64,000 bases of DNA, taken from positions 124,001 through 188,000 of the forward strand of contig VANK01000003.1 of the NCBI GenBank assembly GCA_008682415.1. Reading direction: 5' to 3'. A program made the position numbers and the translations under genes. Origin of the DNA: Acidobacteria bacterium AB60 (GTDB taxonomy: Bacteria; Acidobacteriota; Terriglobia; Terriglobales; Acidobacteriaceae). Below the pieces are notes generated by a model, which saw only the letters and a program-made list of their open reading frames with translations, made no database searches and was not told the origin of the DNA. Shown here piece by piece: positions 1 through 9,320 of the stretch (within the stretch, counting starts at the first letter, position 1; the number at the start of each line of letters is the position of its first letter).

Positions 1-1413
1 ATCTTCACGGGAGCGCTCGCTGCCTGCAATATCGAATCCGCTTTCGACCGACGTATCCGCGTTGAAGGAGATGTCCTTCACCGGTTGATGCCAGACGGCA
101 GCGGGCCCGACCAGATCAAGTTGAGCGGTTACAAGCGGGTCTTCGTCATCGCTCTTGGGAAGGCGGCTGAACCCATGCTTGACGTGTTTCTGAGCCGCAT
201 CAAGCGGCGCAAAGGAATGCGAGGCGTGTTCGCCAGCAATCAATTGCCGAAGCGGCGCAACTGGCGCTTCCGCTACTTCGAGAGCGGGCATCCTCTCCCC
301 AACGAAGATTCGTTCAACGCCGCGCAGGCAGCGCTCGCCCTGCTCAGAAAAGCCCGTAAGGACACGATTGTCTTCTTTCTGATCTCCGGCGGCGGTTCCG
401 CCCTCTTCGACCTGCCGCTTGATTCCGGGATAAGTCTGGAGGACACCCGGAGCTTCCACGAGGCCCTGCTGGCGTCCGGGGCGCCGATCGGTGAGATCAA
501 CACACTGCGCAAGCACTTCTCTGCCGTGAAGGGCGGACGGTTGGCGATCGCGGCTCCCGATGCCATGAAGGTTTCGTTCCTCCTTCCTGATGTGCCGCTG
601 CGCAGTCTGGACGCGCTGTCCTCCGGCCCCACCAGCCCCGATCACTCCACGGTGGCGGATGTGCGCAGTATCCTCGAGCGCTACAACATGGCCGGTAAAT
701 TGCCCCCGAAAGTGCGAGCCTTCTTCGAGCGGGAAGACATGCCGGAGTCTCCGGGAAATAAGAGCTGGAAGCCGCCCTTCCTGCCTAAATTCGCAGAGTC
801 GGTGCTGGCCCGGCGGATTACCGCGGCCGCCAACATGAAAGACGAAGAGGATGCCTTCCGCGACTCCGTCTTTGAAATTCTGCTCTCCAGCCACGACCTG
901 GTTGAGAACGCACGGGCTATCGCGCAGAAGGCCGGTTACTTCGTTGCCGTCGATAACAGTTGCGACGATTGGGATTACGCCGGAGCCACACGTTACCTGC
1001 TCGAGCTGTTCCACACACTGCGCGCCCACCACCCGAGGCTGTGCCTGATCTCCTCCGGCGAAGTCACCGTGACGATGGATCGCGCGCCCGGCGCGGGAGG
1101 ACGGAACCAGCAATTCACCCTGGCCGCCGCCCTGGAACTGGCTCGGCACCCCGGCGAGCCTCTGACCGTGCTGAGCGCGGGAACCGACGGCATCGACGGC
1201 AATACGCGTGCCGCTGGCGCCATCGCCGATCCCACCACCGTGGCGCGCGCCCGTGCCTTTGGATTCGATCCAGAGAAGTCGTTGGCTGAATTTAACGCCT
1301 GTCCGCTCTTTACTTCTCTTGGCGATTCGGTGGTGACCGGCCCGACCGCCCACAATCTGCGCGACCTGCGGCTCCTGCTTTGCGGGGCGCCCGGAGGCCC
1401 ACTCTCCCGCTGA
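1..1413 (+). CDS. Glycerate 2-kinase, MOFRL family (5' end outside window)
   Basis: Class II glycerate kinase, which phosphorylates D-glycerate with ATP to 2-phosphoglycerate. The reading frame is open from base 1, and the residues before the first ATG (position 85), such as IFTGALAACNIESAFDRR, look like the normal N-terminus of this family, so the true start is upstream of the window. Family hallmarks are visible: the N-terminal alternating strand with LGKAAEPM, the glycine-rich LISGGGSALF, and the C-terminal MOFRL region with GGRNQQF and AGTDGIDGNTRAAGA. About 470 codons are present, so only a few residues are missing. Tartrate-degradation (TtuD) and serine-cycle (GckA) members share this fold; no pathway neighbour here separates them. 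A single-domain response regulator follows after 71 bases. Confidence 0.9.
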   Translation: MFTGALAACNIESAFDRRIRVEGDVLHRLMPDGSGPDQIKLSGYKRVFVIALGKAAEPMLDVFLSRIKRRKGMRGVFASNQLPKRRNWRFRYFESGHPLPNEDSFNAAQAALALLRKARKDTIVFFLISGGGSALFDLPLDSGISLEDTRSFHEALLASGAPIGEINTLRKHFSAVKGGRLAIAAPDAMKVSFLLPDVPLRSLDALSSGPTSPDHSTVADVRSILERYNMAGKLPPKVRAFFEREDMPESPGNKSWKPPFLPKFAESVLARRITAAANMKDEEDAFRDSVFEILLSSHDLVENARAIAQKAGYFVAVDNSCDDWDYAGATRYLLELFHTLRAHHPRLCLISSGEVTVTMDRAPGAGGRNQQFTLAAALELARHPGEPLTVLSAGTDGIDGNTRAAGAIADPTTVARARAFGFDPEKSLAEFNACPLFTSLGDSVVTGPTAHNLRDLRLLLCGAPGGPLSR

Positions 1414-1484
1414 GCAAGATTATCCGTGGGAGCATCGGAAAAGCCCGCAACCCGCATCCATTGGAGCGTCCGGAGAAGTGCAGC

Positions 1485-1898
1485 ATGACGGGGGCTAAGC
1501 CAAAATGCCGGGTCCTTGTGATCGACGATGAACGCCTGATCGCCGATACCCTCACCGAGATCCTCACCCTGCACGGCCTGGACGCCACTCCCCTGTACAG
1601 CGGTGAAAGTGCTTTGGAGTGGATCGAATCCTACCGCCCCGATATCGTACTTAGCGATATCTCCATGCATCGCGTCGATGGAATCCAGGCCGCCGAGCGG
1701 ATTCGGTCCCTCCACCCCGAATGCCGCGTCATCCTCTTTTCGGCCTCCGCGCAGAACGCCGCGAACCGCCGCAAGATCCGCGATCTGGGGTTCGAATACC
1801 TGGAGCGTCCGCTGCATCCCAAGGACCTGCTCGCGCGGGTGATGGGGAGCTTCGCGCCCACCAATCTCCGGGAGTTTCAAAAGCCTAAAGCCAGTTGA
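1485..1898 (+). CDS. Stand-alone response regulator receiver domain
   Basis: A 137-residue CheY-like receiver without an output domain. The ATG at 1485 is preferred over an earlier in-frame start at 1380, because it has a GGAGAAG ribosome site about 7 bases upstream and the family N-terminus (CRVLVIDDE) follows directly. Acidic pocket D14/D15 and phospho-acceptor D58 (in LSDIS) are present. The switch Ser lies around 86-88 (ILFSAS). The usually invariant Lys near the end is Arg108 (YLERPL instead of xLxKP), and the usual MP after the phospho-Asp is MH. No histidine kinase is adjacent, so the partner is unknown. Phosphotransfer may still work, but the Arg is atypical. Confidence 0.85.
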   Translation: MTGAKPKCRVLVIDDERLIADTLTEILTLHGLDATPLYSGESALEWIESYRPDIVLSDISMHRVDGIQAAERIRSLHPECRVILFSASAQNAANRRKIRDLGFEYLERPLHPKDLLARVMGSFAPTNLREFQKPKAS

Positions 1899-2440
1899 GT
1901 TCGGTGGACGACAAAGCAACCCTTATCGACGTACTCGCACCGAAACGCAAAAGGGACGCTTTCGCCCTATCGTCTCGACCTCTCCGCAAGATCTTTCAGA
2001 TTGCACGAAACAATCCACCGTTATCCGACCGAGCAGGGAACAGATTCGTCTGAATCCCGCACGAGTCCAACCCGCTTCCCGCTGTTGCCCTTGGTTGATT
2101 CAAACGTGTGGAGTTCTGTGCTGTGGATCGAAGGGACTGCCGTGATTGCGAGATTCTGAGAGACTTCTACTGGCTCAAGGTGAACCGTTTCCTCTTGACG
2201 CTGAGGTCTTTTTCCCTGTCCCATGTGGGCGGATCTGGGACGGACCGCGACTCCCAGATCAGCAATGCCAAGGAAGAAGCGCTGCGCGCTCTGTGTGCGT
2301 TGGTGTCTCACCTCAAGGCGTGCTACTCACTGGAGCGCGAACGCGCGGCCTGAGTTGCTCATCTGGGGAACCCTTCCCGCTGCGTGAGTGGTCGCTTGTC
2401 TTGCCCCTCATTGCCTCGGTCTGCCAAACTGGCCTCAGTC
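1899..2440. other. Intergenic stretch, no convincing gene
   Basis: About 540 bases between the receiver gene and acyP. A possible 81-codon frame runs from a GTG at 2108 to 2353 on the plus strand (helix-like end, NAKEEALRALCALVSHLK). It lacks a good ribosome site, is Cys-rich at the start and resembles no family I know, so I do not call it a gene. Otherwise I see nothing identifiable. Confidence 0.5.
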
Positions 2441-2722
2441 ATGGTTCTGCATTTTCTCATCCGCGGACGTGTGCAGGGCGTCGGTTTCCGCTGGTTCGTG
2501 CATCGAGAGGCCAGTGAACTTGAACTGCGCGGATGGGTACGCAACACTGAGGACGGAGATGTGGAGGTCGTTGCCTCCGGCACGCCCGATGACCTCTCTG
2601 AGTTGCGACGGAGCCTGCGCCAGGGACCCCGGGGCAGCCGCGTTGATAACGTCATTGAGCATCGTTTGGAGGAAGCCGAAGCCGCGAATCTCGACGCCTT
2701 CCGCATCGAGGGTGCTTGGTAG
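2441..2722 (+). CDS. acyP: Acylphosphatase
   Basis: A 93-residue acylphosphatase hydrolysing carboxyl-phosphate bonds such as 1,3-bisphosphoglycerate or acetyl-phosphate. The family signature is complete: RGRVQGVGFRWFV with the phosphate-binding Arg (R17), then GWVRN with the catalytic Asn (N35), and a DGDVEVVASG strand. The ATG at 2441 gives the standard length; an earlier in-frame start at 2384 would add 19 residues with no family counterpart. It lies 57 bases before apt on the same strand. Confidence 0.93.
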   Translation: MVLHFLIRGRVQGVGFRWFVHREASELELRGWVRNTEDGDVEVVASGTPDDLSELRRSLRQGPRGSRVDNVIEHRLEEAEAANLDAFRIEGAW

Positions 2723-2779
2723 GGCGCAGAAGAGGGCCGGATCGCGAAACTCCGATCCCACGCCACTTATAATCGACTC

Positions 2780-3328
2780 ATGCCCGAAACCCAGAAACCA
2801 GTGAACGTGGAAGCGCTGAAATCCCTGGTGCGCACCGTTCCCGATTTTCCCAAGCCCGGTATTCTCTTCTACGACATCACCACACTCCTCAAAGATAAAA
2901 CCGGTTTCGCGCAGCTCATCGACGCGCTCGCCGCGCATTACATATCCCGCAAAATCGATCTCGTCCTCGGCATTGAAGCCCGCGGATTTATCTTCGGACC
3001 GGCGCTCGCCTATCGCCTGAACGCGGGCTTTGTTCCAGTGCGCAAGCCGCGCAAGCTGCCCGCTCCCGTAGCCCGAGTCACCTACGATCTCGAGTACGGC
3101 TCGGACACCCTCGAGATCCACCTCGACGCCATCCAGCCCGGCCAACGCGTCGTCCTGGTTGACGATCTGCTCGCTACCGGCGGCACCATGGAAGCCACCG
3201 TCAAGCTCGTGAAACAACTGGGCGGGGAGATCGCCGGCCTGGCTTTCGCGGTAGAACTCGACTTCCTCAAAGGACGCGATCGCTTCAACGAGTACGACGT
3301 CTTCAGCCTTCTCCACTACGACGAGTAG
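2780..3328 (+). CDS. apt: Adenine phosphoribosyltransferase
   Basis: Purine salvage: adenine plus PRPP gives AMP and pyrophosphate. The 182 residues match the bacterial family length. Visible hallmarks are the N-terminal [14 protein letters not shown] segment, the [14 protein letters not shown] loop and the PRPP-binding [16 protein letters not shown] motif, where two acidic residues precede the phosphate loop. It follows acyP closely and precedes the large helicase gene by 110 bases. Orthology is clear from the motif set. Confidence 0.96.
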   Translation: MPETQKPVNVEALKSLVRTVPDFPKPGILFYDITTLLKDKTGFAQLIDALAAHYISRKIDLVLGIEARGFIFGPALAYRLNAGFVPVRKPRKLPAPVARVTYDLEYGSDTLEIHLDAIQPGQRVVLVDDLLATGGTMEATVKLVKQLGGEIAGLAFAVELDFLKGRDRFNEYDVFSLLHYDE

Positions 3329-3438
3329 CCGCCAGCGGGCGCGCCCTGCTCGCAAGCCCCGACGCATGGACCAGGCAGCCCGACCCCCAGGCTGCCTTCG
3401 CTTCCTCTTCGCCGCCCCCTGCGCTATCCTGAACAGGC

Positions 3439-6400
3439 ATGCCCCGCCGCCCCCCGAATCCGGAGGCATCTTCCCCCGTCAGACAGGCGCCTCCCAATGC
3501 GGTTCCGCCGCCCGACCCTTTCGCCAGCTTTCATCCCGTAACGGCGGAATGGTTCCGCGCCGTCTTCGATGCACCGACCGCACCGCAAAGGATGGGCTGG
3601 CCGGTCATTGCGCGCGGAGAGAGCGCCCTCATCCTCGCCCCCACCGGCACCGGGAAGACGCTGACCGCCTTTCTCTGGTGCCTCGACCGGCTCATGCTTC
3701 ACCCTCCGCCCATCGATCACTACAAGGGCACGCGCATCCTGTACGTCTCCCCTCTCAAGGCATTGGCGGTCGACGTGGAACGCAACCTGCGCTCGCCTCT
3801 GGCGGGCATCGCCAATATGGCCCGCAAGCGTGAGGTCCCGTTCCGGGAGCCGACCGTCAGCGTTCGCACGGGTGATACCGCGCAGCGCGAGCGCGCTCGC
3901 TATCGCCGCGACCCAGCCGACATCCTCATCACCACTCCCGAGTCGCTCTACCTACTCCTCACCTCGCAGGTTGCGGAAGCCCTGCGCACCGTGGAAACCG
4001 TCATCATCGACGAGATCCACGCACTCGTTCCCACCAAGCGCGGCGCTCATCTGGCTCTGAGCCTCGAGCGTCTGGAAGCGCTCGTCAAGAAGCCGCTGCA
4101 GCGCATCGGGCTCTCCGCGACCCAGCGTCCGCTGGAAGAGGTGGCCCGGTTCCTCGGCGGAGTCGAATCCTTTACGGCACTCCCGGAGCTGCCCGCAGAA
4201 CGTCTCGATCCCGTCCTGGAGAGCTCCCTCGCCGATCCGGGTTCCGATTCCTCCAGCCCGGCCTCACTCCACGCGGAGCCGCAGTATCGTCCCGTCACCA
4301 TCGTCAACGCCAGCGCACGCAAGCAGCTCAAGCTGAGGATTGAGGTTCCGGTGGAAGACATGGCGCGCCTCAACGCCATCGACGAGATCCCCAGTGGCCC
4401 CGCTTCGCAAGCGCCGCGCCGCGTCTCCATCTGGAACGCGATCCACCCGCGCCTGCTGGAACTCATTCGCGAGCGCAACTCCACGATCCTTTTTGTCAAT
4501 AGTCGCCAGGTCGCCGAGCGTCTCGCCGGCGCCCTCAACGATCTCGCCGGTGAGCCCGTTGCGCGCGCCCATCATGGCTCTCTGGCTGCGGCGCAGCGCA
4601 GTGTGATTGAAGAGCAGTTGAAGGCCGGTCACATCAAGGCTCTCTGCGCCACCTCGACGCTTGAGCTTGGCATTGACATGGGGGCGGTCGATCTCGTGAT
4701 TCAGATCGAAGCTCCGCCCTCGGTCGCCGCCGGCATGCAGCGCATTGGCCGCGCCGGGCACCAGGTCGACGCCGTCAGCGAGGGCATTCTCTTTCCCAAG
4801 TACCGTGCCGACCTGGTTGCCTGTGCCGCCGTCACGCAGGCCATGCACGAAGGACACATCGAGGCCACAAGCTTTCTTCGCAATCCCCTCGACGTGCTCG
4901 CGCAGCAGCTTGTGGCGACCGTGGCCAACCCGCCGACGTCGTCCTCAGCTCGCACGCCCAGGCCGCGCAGGATCACATCTGGAGAGACGCTTCCTCCTGA
5001 AGCAAAGCCAGAGGTTTCAGTCGACGGGCTCTATGAACTTGTGCGCCGCGCCGCCCCCTTCGGAGGCCTCACCCGTTCCGCATTCGACGGCGTGCTCGAC
5101 CTGCTCAGCGGCCGCTACCCCTCCGACGAGTTCGCCGAGCTGCGGCCGCGCCTCACCTGGGACCGCGTTCGCAATGTGGTCACCGCCCGCGAAGGCGCTG
5201 CTCATCTCGCCATCATGAACGCCGGCACCATCCCCGACCGCGGCATGTACGGCGTCTTCCTCGCCCACAGCGACGGCAAGGCCGTGCGCGTCGGCGAACT
5301 CGACGAGGAGATGGTCTTCGAGTCGCATCCCAACGAGACCTTCATTCTGGGCGCCTCCACCTGGCGCATTGTTGATATTACGCACGATCGTGTTCTCGTC
5401 GAGCCCGCTCCCGGTGAGCCCGGCAAAATGCCTTTTTGGAAAGGCGACGGCCCCGGGCGTCCCCTGGAGTTCGGCCGCCGCATTGGCGCCCTCGTTCGCG
5501 AGCTGCACGCACTGCCCAAACCCGCCGCGCTCACGCGGCTGGTTACTGAGCACGATCTCGACCCGAACGCGGCGGACAACCTGCTCCAGTTTCTCGCCGA
5601 CCAGGAGGCCGCGACCGGCATCATTCCGGATGACCGGAACATCGTGATCGAGCGCTGCCGCGATGAGCTTGGCGACTGGCGCGTCTGCGTTCTCACGCCC
5701 TTTGGCAGCCGCATCCATATTCCCTGGGCCATGGCGGTCAGCGCGCGCATCCGCGCCGCGAACGGGCCGGAGGTCGAGACGCTGTGGGGCGACGATGGCT
5801 TTGTGCTGCGATTCCCTGATACCGACCAGCCCCCCGATCCCGATTGGTTTCTAGTGGAGTCCACCGAGGTCATGCAACTGGTGCTTCGGCAGCTGGGCTC
5901 AACGGCTCTGTTCGCAGGCCGCTTTCGTGAAGCCGCGGGGCGCGCGCTCCTGCTGCCGCGCCGGCGTCCAGATATGCGCTCTCCCCTGTGGCAGCTCCGC
6001 AAGCGGTCCTACGATCTGCTCAGCGTGGCCTCGCGTTATCCCTCCTTCCCGCTCCTGCTCGAGTCGTACCGCGAGTGCCTGCGCGACGTATTCGATATGC
6101 CCGCTCTCACGGAAACGCTGCGTGCCATCGAGCAGCGGCAGCTCCGCGTCCACACCGTCGAGACACGCAAGCCCTCTCCGTTCGCCTCCTCGCTGCTCTT
6201 CAGCTATGTCGCTAATTTTGTCTACGATGGCGATGCCCCCCTTGCGGAACGCCGCGCACAGGCCCTGACCATTGATCAGGACCAGCTTCGCGAAATCCTC
6301 GGCGAAGCCGACCTGCGCGAACTCCTCTCTTCTGACGCCATCGCCGAGGTAGAGGAGGTTGCGCAGTGTCTCGCGGAAAATTACCGGGCGCGCTCGGCGG

Positions 6401-8253
6401 ACGGCATGCATGACCTCTGCCTCAAGTTGGGCGATCTCTCCCGCGAAGAGCTTGCGCGCCGCGTCAGCTCGCCTGATCTTCTCGGGGAAATCGAACGCCT
6501 TGTCCGCGCCCGCCGGCTGCTGGAACTGCGCATCGCTGGCGAGAAGCGCCTCATCGCCGCGGAGGACGCCGCTCGCTATCGCGATGCATTGGGCGTCCCA
6601 CTGCCGCCGGGCATCGCCGCATCGCTTCTCGAACCGGTCGCGCATCCCGTTCTCGAGCTCATCCGCCGGTATGCGCGCACGCATGGCCCGTTCACTGTCA
6701 GGGATGCCGCCGATCGCTTCGCTCTCGACACGGCCGCCGTCGAGAAGGCGCTGAAGCAGCTTGCTGTCGATGGTCGTGTGCTCGAGGGAGGCTTTCGCCC
6801 TGCCGGTCTTCATCGCGAGTGGTGTGATGCCGAGATCCTGCGCCAGATTCGCCGCAAATCTCTCGCGCGCCTGCGCCGCGAGGTCGAGCCCGTCGAGCAG
6901 TATACGTTGGCCCGTTTTCTCACCCACTGGCAGGGCCTGTTGCAGCTGCGCCGCAGTGGGCCTGTCCACCTGGACGCGCTGCTCGATGCGATTGAAAGCC
7001 TGCAGGGCGCTCCCATCCCCGCATCGCTGCTGGAGTCTTCTATCCTCCCCGCTCGCATCAGCGGCTACGATCCCGCGGGCCTGGACACACTGATCGCGGC
7101 AGGCGAAGTAGCGTGGGCGGGAGTCGAGCCGCTGGGCGAACGCGACGGCCGCATCGCTCTCTACCTCACCGACAAGCTGTCCCTCCTCCTGCCCCAGCGG
7201 CAGATCCCCGAACCTCTAACGGAGCGCGAGGAGCGCCTGCTCTCCGTGCTTGAATCCACCGGGGCCAGCTTTTTTGATCCGCTTCATCAGGCGGTTGGCG
7301 GAGGCTACCCGGGTGAGACCATTGATGCGCTCTGGTCGCTCGTGTGGCGCGGCCTTGTCACCAACGATTCTCTGCACGCGCTGCGCGCTTACACGGCCCG
7401 TCCTGATACGCGACAGACCCGCCGTCCGCATCAGACGGGAGCGGTCTTCCGTTCGCGGCGCACCACGCCTCCCAACGCGCAGGGCCGCTGGTCGTTGCTG
7501 CACACGCGCAACGCCGACAATGGCCCCAGCGCTACCGAGCGCAGCCACGCACTTGCACAACAGCTTCTGAACCGCTACGGCATCCTCACGCGCGAAGCCG
7601 TCGCGGCGGAGAATATCCCCGGCGGCTTCAGTGCGGTCTACGACGTTCTCAAGGCACTTGAGGAAAGCGGACGCATTCGCCGCGGCTACTTCGTCGCCGG
7701 TCTTGGCGCAACGCAGTTCGCGCTGCCTGCCGCGGTCGATCTCTTGCGGCAGCTGCGCAATGCTCCTGCAGCGGAGAAGCCGGAGATCGTTCAACTCGCT
7801 GCCGCTGATCCCGCTAACCCGTACGGCTCCGTGCTGCGCTGGCCCGACCTGCCCGTAGCCGAGGAAGACTCCGAGTCTGCGCCCCGGGTCCTTACCCGGG
7901 CGGCTTATGCCGAGGTCATCCTGCGCAATGGGCAGCTCGTCGCCTGGTTGCGCCGCAACAATCCCAATCTGCTTGTCTTCCTTCCATCTGACGAGCCCGA
8001 CCGCACGCATGCTGCCGAGGGGCTCGCTAGTTTTCTCAGCAACCGCGGGCAGGAGCGCATGCAGGTGGATCGTCATCACGGCGTGCTCATCACCACCATC
8101 AATGGCCAACCCGCCGCGGCCCACCCGATGGCGCACTTTCTCATGGATGCCGGGTTTCACGTCGGCCCCTTGGGACTGCACCTGCGCCGCGTCTCCATGC
8201 CATTCGGGTCGCGCGAGCCCGTGGCGGAATCGTCGAATTCGGAGTTGCAGTAA
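3439..8253 (+). CDS. lhr: Lhr-type large superfamily 2 helicase
   Basis: A 1604-residue ATP-dependent 3'-5' DNA helicase of the Lhr family, linked in other bacteria to DNA damage responses. The N-terminal SF2 core has motif I APTGTGKT (about residue 70), motif II DEIH, motif III SAT, and motif VI QRIGRAGHQ. The long C-terminal half carries the winged-helix and Lhr-CTD regions seen in long bacterial Lhr proteins. The next gene, a Nei-type glycosylase, starts four bases after the stop, so the two are probably co-transcribed and coupled. Pairing Lhr with an oxidative base-excision glycosylase is a recurrent arrangement and supports a repair role. The start at 3439 is the first ATG after a Pro-rich unstructured lead; 10-20 residues of uncertainty remain. 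Confidence 0.92.
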   Translation: MPRRPPNPEASSPVRQAPPNAVPPPDPFASFHPVTAEWFRAVFDAPTAPQRMGWPVIARGESALILAPTGTGKTLTAFLWCLDRLMLHPPPIDHYKGTRILYVSPLKALAVDVERNLRSPLAGIANMARKREVPFREPTVSVRTGDTAQRERARYRRDPADILITTPESLYLLLTSQVAEALRTVETVIIDEIHALVPTKRGAHLALSLERLEALVKKPLQRIGLSATQRPLEEVARFLGGVESFTALPELPAERLDPVLESSLADPGSDSSSPASLHAEPQYRPVTIVNASARKQLKLRIEVPVEDMARLNAIDEIPSGPASQAPRRVSIWNAIHPRLLELIRERNSTILFVNSRQVAERLAGALNDLAGEPVARAHHGSLAAAQRSVIEEQLKAGHIKALCATSTLELGIDMGAVDLVIQIEAPPSVAAGMQRIGRAGHQVDAVSEGILFPKYRADLVACAAVTQAMHEGHIEATSFLRNPLDVLAQQLVATVANPPTSSSARTPRPRRITSGETLPPEAKPEVSVDGLYELVRRAAPFGGLTRSAFDGVLDLLSGRYPSDEFAELRPRLTWDRVRNVVTAREGAAHLAIMNAGTIPDRGMYGVFLAHSDGKAVRVGELDEEMVFESHPNETFILGASTWRIVDITHDRVLVEPAPGEPGKMPFWKGDGPGRPLEFGRRIGALVRELHALPKPAALTRLVTEHDLDPNAADNLLQFLADQEAATGIIPDDRNIVIERCRDELGDWRVCVLTPFGSRIHIPWAMAVSARIRAANGPEVETLWGDDGFVLRFPDTDQPPDPDWFLVESTEVMQLVLRQLGSTALFAGRFREAAGRALLLPRRRPDMRSPLWQLRKRSYDLLSVASRYPSFPLLLESYRECLRDVFDMPALTETLRAIEQRQLRVHTVETRKPSPFASSLLFSYVANFVYDGDAPLAERRAQALTIDQDQLREILGEADLRELLSSDAIAEVEEVAQCLAENYRARSADGMHDLCLKLGDLSREELARRVSSPDLLGEIERLVRARRLLELRIAGEKRLIAAEDAARYRDALGVPLPPGIAASLLEPVAHPVLELIRRYARTHGPFTVRDAADRFALDTAAVEKALKQLAVDGRVLEGGFRPAGLHREWCDAEILRQIRRKSLARLRREVEPVEQYTLARFLTHWQGLLQLRRSGPVHLDALLDAIESLQGAPIPASLLESSILPARISGYDPAGLDTLIAAGEVAWAGVEPLGERDGRIALYLTDKLSLLLPQRQIPEPLTEREERLLSVLESTGASFFDPLHQAVGGGYPGETIDALWSLVWRGLVTNDSLHALRAYTARPDTRQTRRPHQTGAVFRSRRTTPPNAQGRWSLLHTRNADNGPSATERSHALAQQLLNRYGILTREAVAAENIPGGFSAVYDVLKALEESGRIRRGYFVAGLGATQFALPAAVDLLRQLRNAPAAEKPEIVQLAAADPANPYGSVLRWPDLPVAEEDSESAPRVLTRAAYAEVILRNGQLVAWLRRNNPNLLVFLPSDEPDRTHAAEGLASFLSNRGQERMQVDRHHGVLITTINGQPAAAHPMAHFLMDAGFHVGPLGLHLRRVSMPFGSREPVAESSNSELQ

Positions 8254-8256
8254 CAG

Positions 8257-9114
8257 GTGCCTGAAGGCGATACCATCTTTCGCACGGCGCGCACCCTCAA
8301 CCGCGCGCTCGCCGGCAAGCCGGTCACGGGCTTTCGCTCGACCTACCCGCTCCTCACGCGCTTCCATGACGACAACCCGCTCACCGGCCGCACCATCGAA
8401 AGCGTCGAGTCGCGGGGCAAATGGGTTCTCATCCACTTCTCCGGAGCGGCCACTCTCGTGACCCACATGCTGATGAATGGAAGCTGGCACATCTACAGGC
8501 CCGGCGAGCGCTGGCAGCGCCCCTCCTCGACCGCACGCATCGTTCTTGAGAGCCCGGACTTTGTTGCGGTGGCCTTCGACGTTCCCCTCGCCGAGATGCA
8601 CAGCGCACGGTCGCTCGCTCGCGATCGCCGCATCCCTCAGCCCGCGGGCGACCTGCTCAACACCACCTTTGATACCGACGCCGCCATCGAACGCATCCTT
8701 GCCGAGCCGTCAGAAGAACTTGGCAACGTTCTACTGCGCCAGCGCGTGCTCGCCGGCATCGGCAACGTCTTCAAGTCCGAAGCCTGCTTTGCCGTGGGTC
8801 TCAACCCCTTCCGCAAAATTGGCACGCTCTCCCGCGATCAGATCGCCGCCGTTGTCGCGGTTGCTCAAAAGCAGCTCGCCTCGAACGTGCTCGAAGACTC
8901 GCCTGACACGATCGTCACCTATCGTGGGGTCGGCCGGCGCACCACCAATCAGGCCAATCCGTCTGCGAATCTTTGGGTCTACAACCGTACCGGTCAACCT
9001 TGTCGCAATTGCGGCGCGCTCATTCAGGCTCGGAAGCAAGGCCCCGACGCCCGCTTCACCTTCTGGTGTCCTCGCTGCCAGCCCATGCCCGGGGAAGAGA
9101 TGATAGCCGGATGA
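8257..9114 (+). CDS. nei: Fpg/Nei family DNA glycosylase (endonuclease VIII-like)
   Basis: A bifunctional DNA glycosylase/AP lyase for oxidised bases. The GTG start gives Met-PEGDTIF; the Pro2-Glu3 pair at the N-terminus is the catalytic pair of the family and fixes the start. The middle helix-two-turn-helix region includes GIGNVFKSEACFAVGLNP, and the C-terminus has a zinc finger with pattern CxxC...CxxC (CRNC ... CPRC). The PEGDTI start and spacing resemble the Nei/Nei2 branch more than MutM (PELPEV). It sits four bases after the Lhr helicase. A hairpin downstream separates it from the convergent penicillin-binding protein gene. Confidence 0.92.
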   Translation: MPEGDTIFRTARTLNRALAGKPVTGFRSTYPLLTRFHDDNPLTGRTIESVESRGKWVLIHFSGAATLVTHMLMNGSWHIYRPGERWQRPSSTARIVLESPDFVAVAFDVPLAEMHSARSLARDRRIPQPAGDLLNTTFDTDAAIERILAEPSEELGNVLLRQRVLAGIGNVFKSEACFAVGLNPFRKIGTLSRDQIAAVVAVAQKQLASNVLEDSPDTIVTYRGVGRRTTNQANPSANLWVYNRTGQPCRNCGALIQARKQGPDARFTFWCPRCQPMPGEEMIAG

Positions 9115-9255
9115 TTGCCGGGCAGATCCTTGCTCCGGAACGATGCGGAACTCCGCGCTGATCGAAGTCCCGCGCTTCAGCATGTTCCACACCCGGGCAG
9201 GTCTTCTCTTCCGACACCGCGATGGCGTGCTCCACAGCCTCCATGCGCGACCAGC

Positions 9256-9289
9256 AAGAAAGGGGCGAGACTTTGGGTCCCGCCCCTTC
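9256..9289 (-). terminator. Rho-independent terminator of the penicillin-binding protein gene
   Basis: Arms AAGGGGCG-GAC and GTC-CGCCCCTT surround a short AAAG/CTTT loop. In the minus-strand transcript the one imperfect pair is a G-U wobble and the stem is followed by TTTCTT. In the plus direction the same pair is a mismatch and there is no T run, so it mainly serves the minus strand, although it lies between convergent genes. Confidence 0.7.
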
Positions 9290-9320
9290 AGTGTTCAGCT
9301 GACTCCCGGAGAGCTAAATC

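Noticed and set aside
2108..2353. 81-codon hypothetical gene with GTG start
   Set aside because: No ribosome site, no recognisable homology, and a competing overlapping frame; evidence is too thin.
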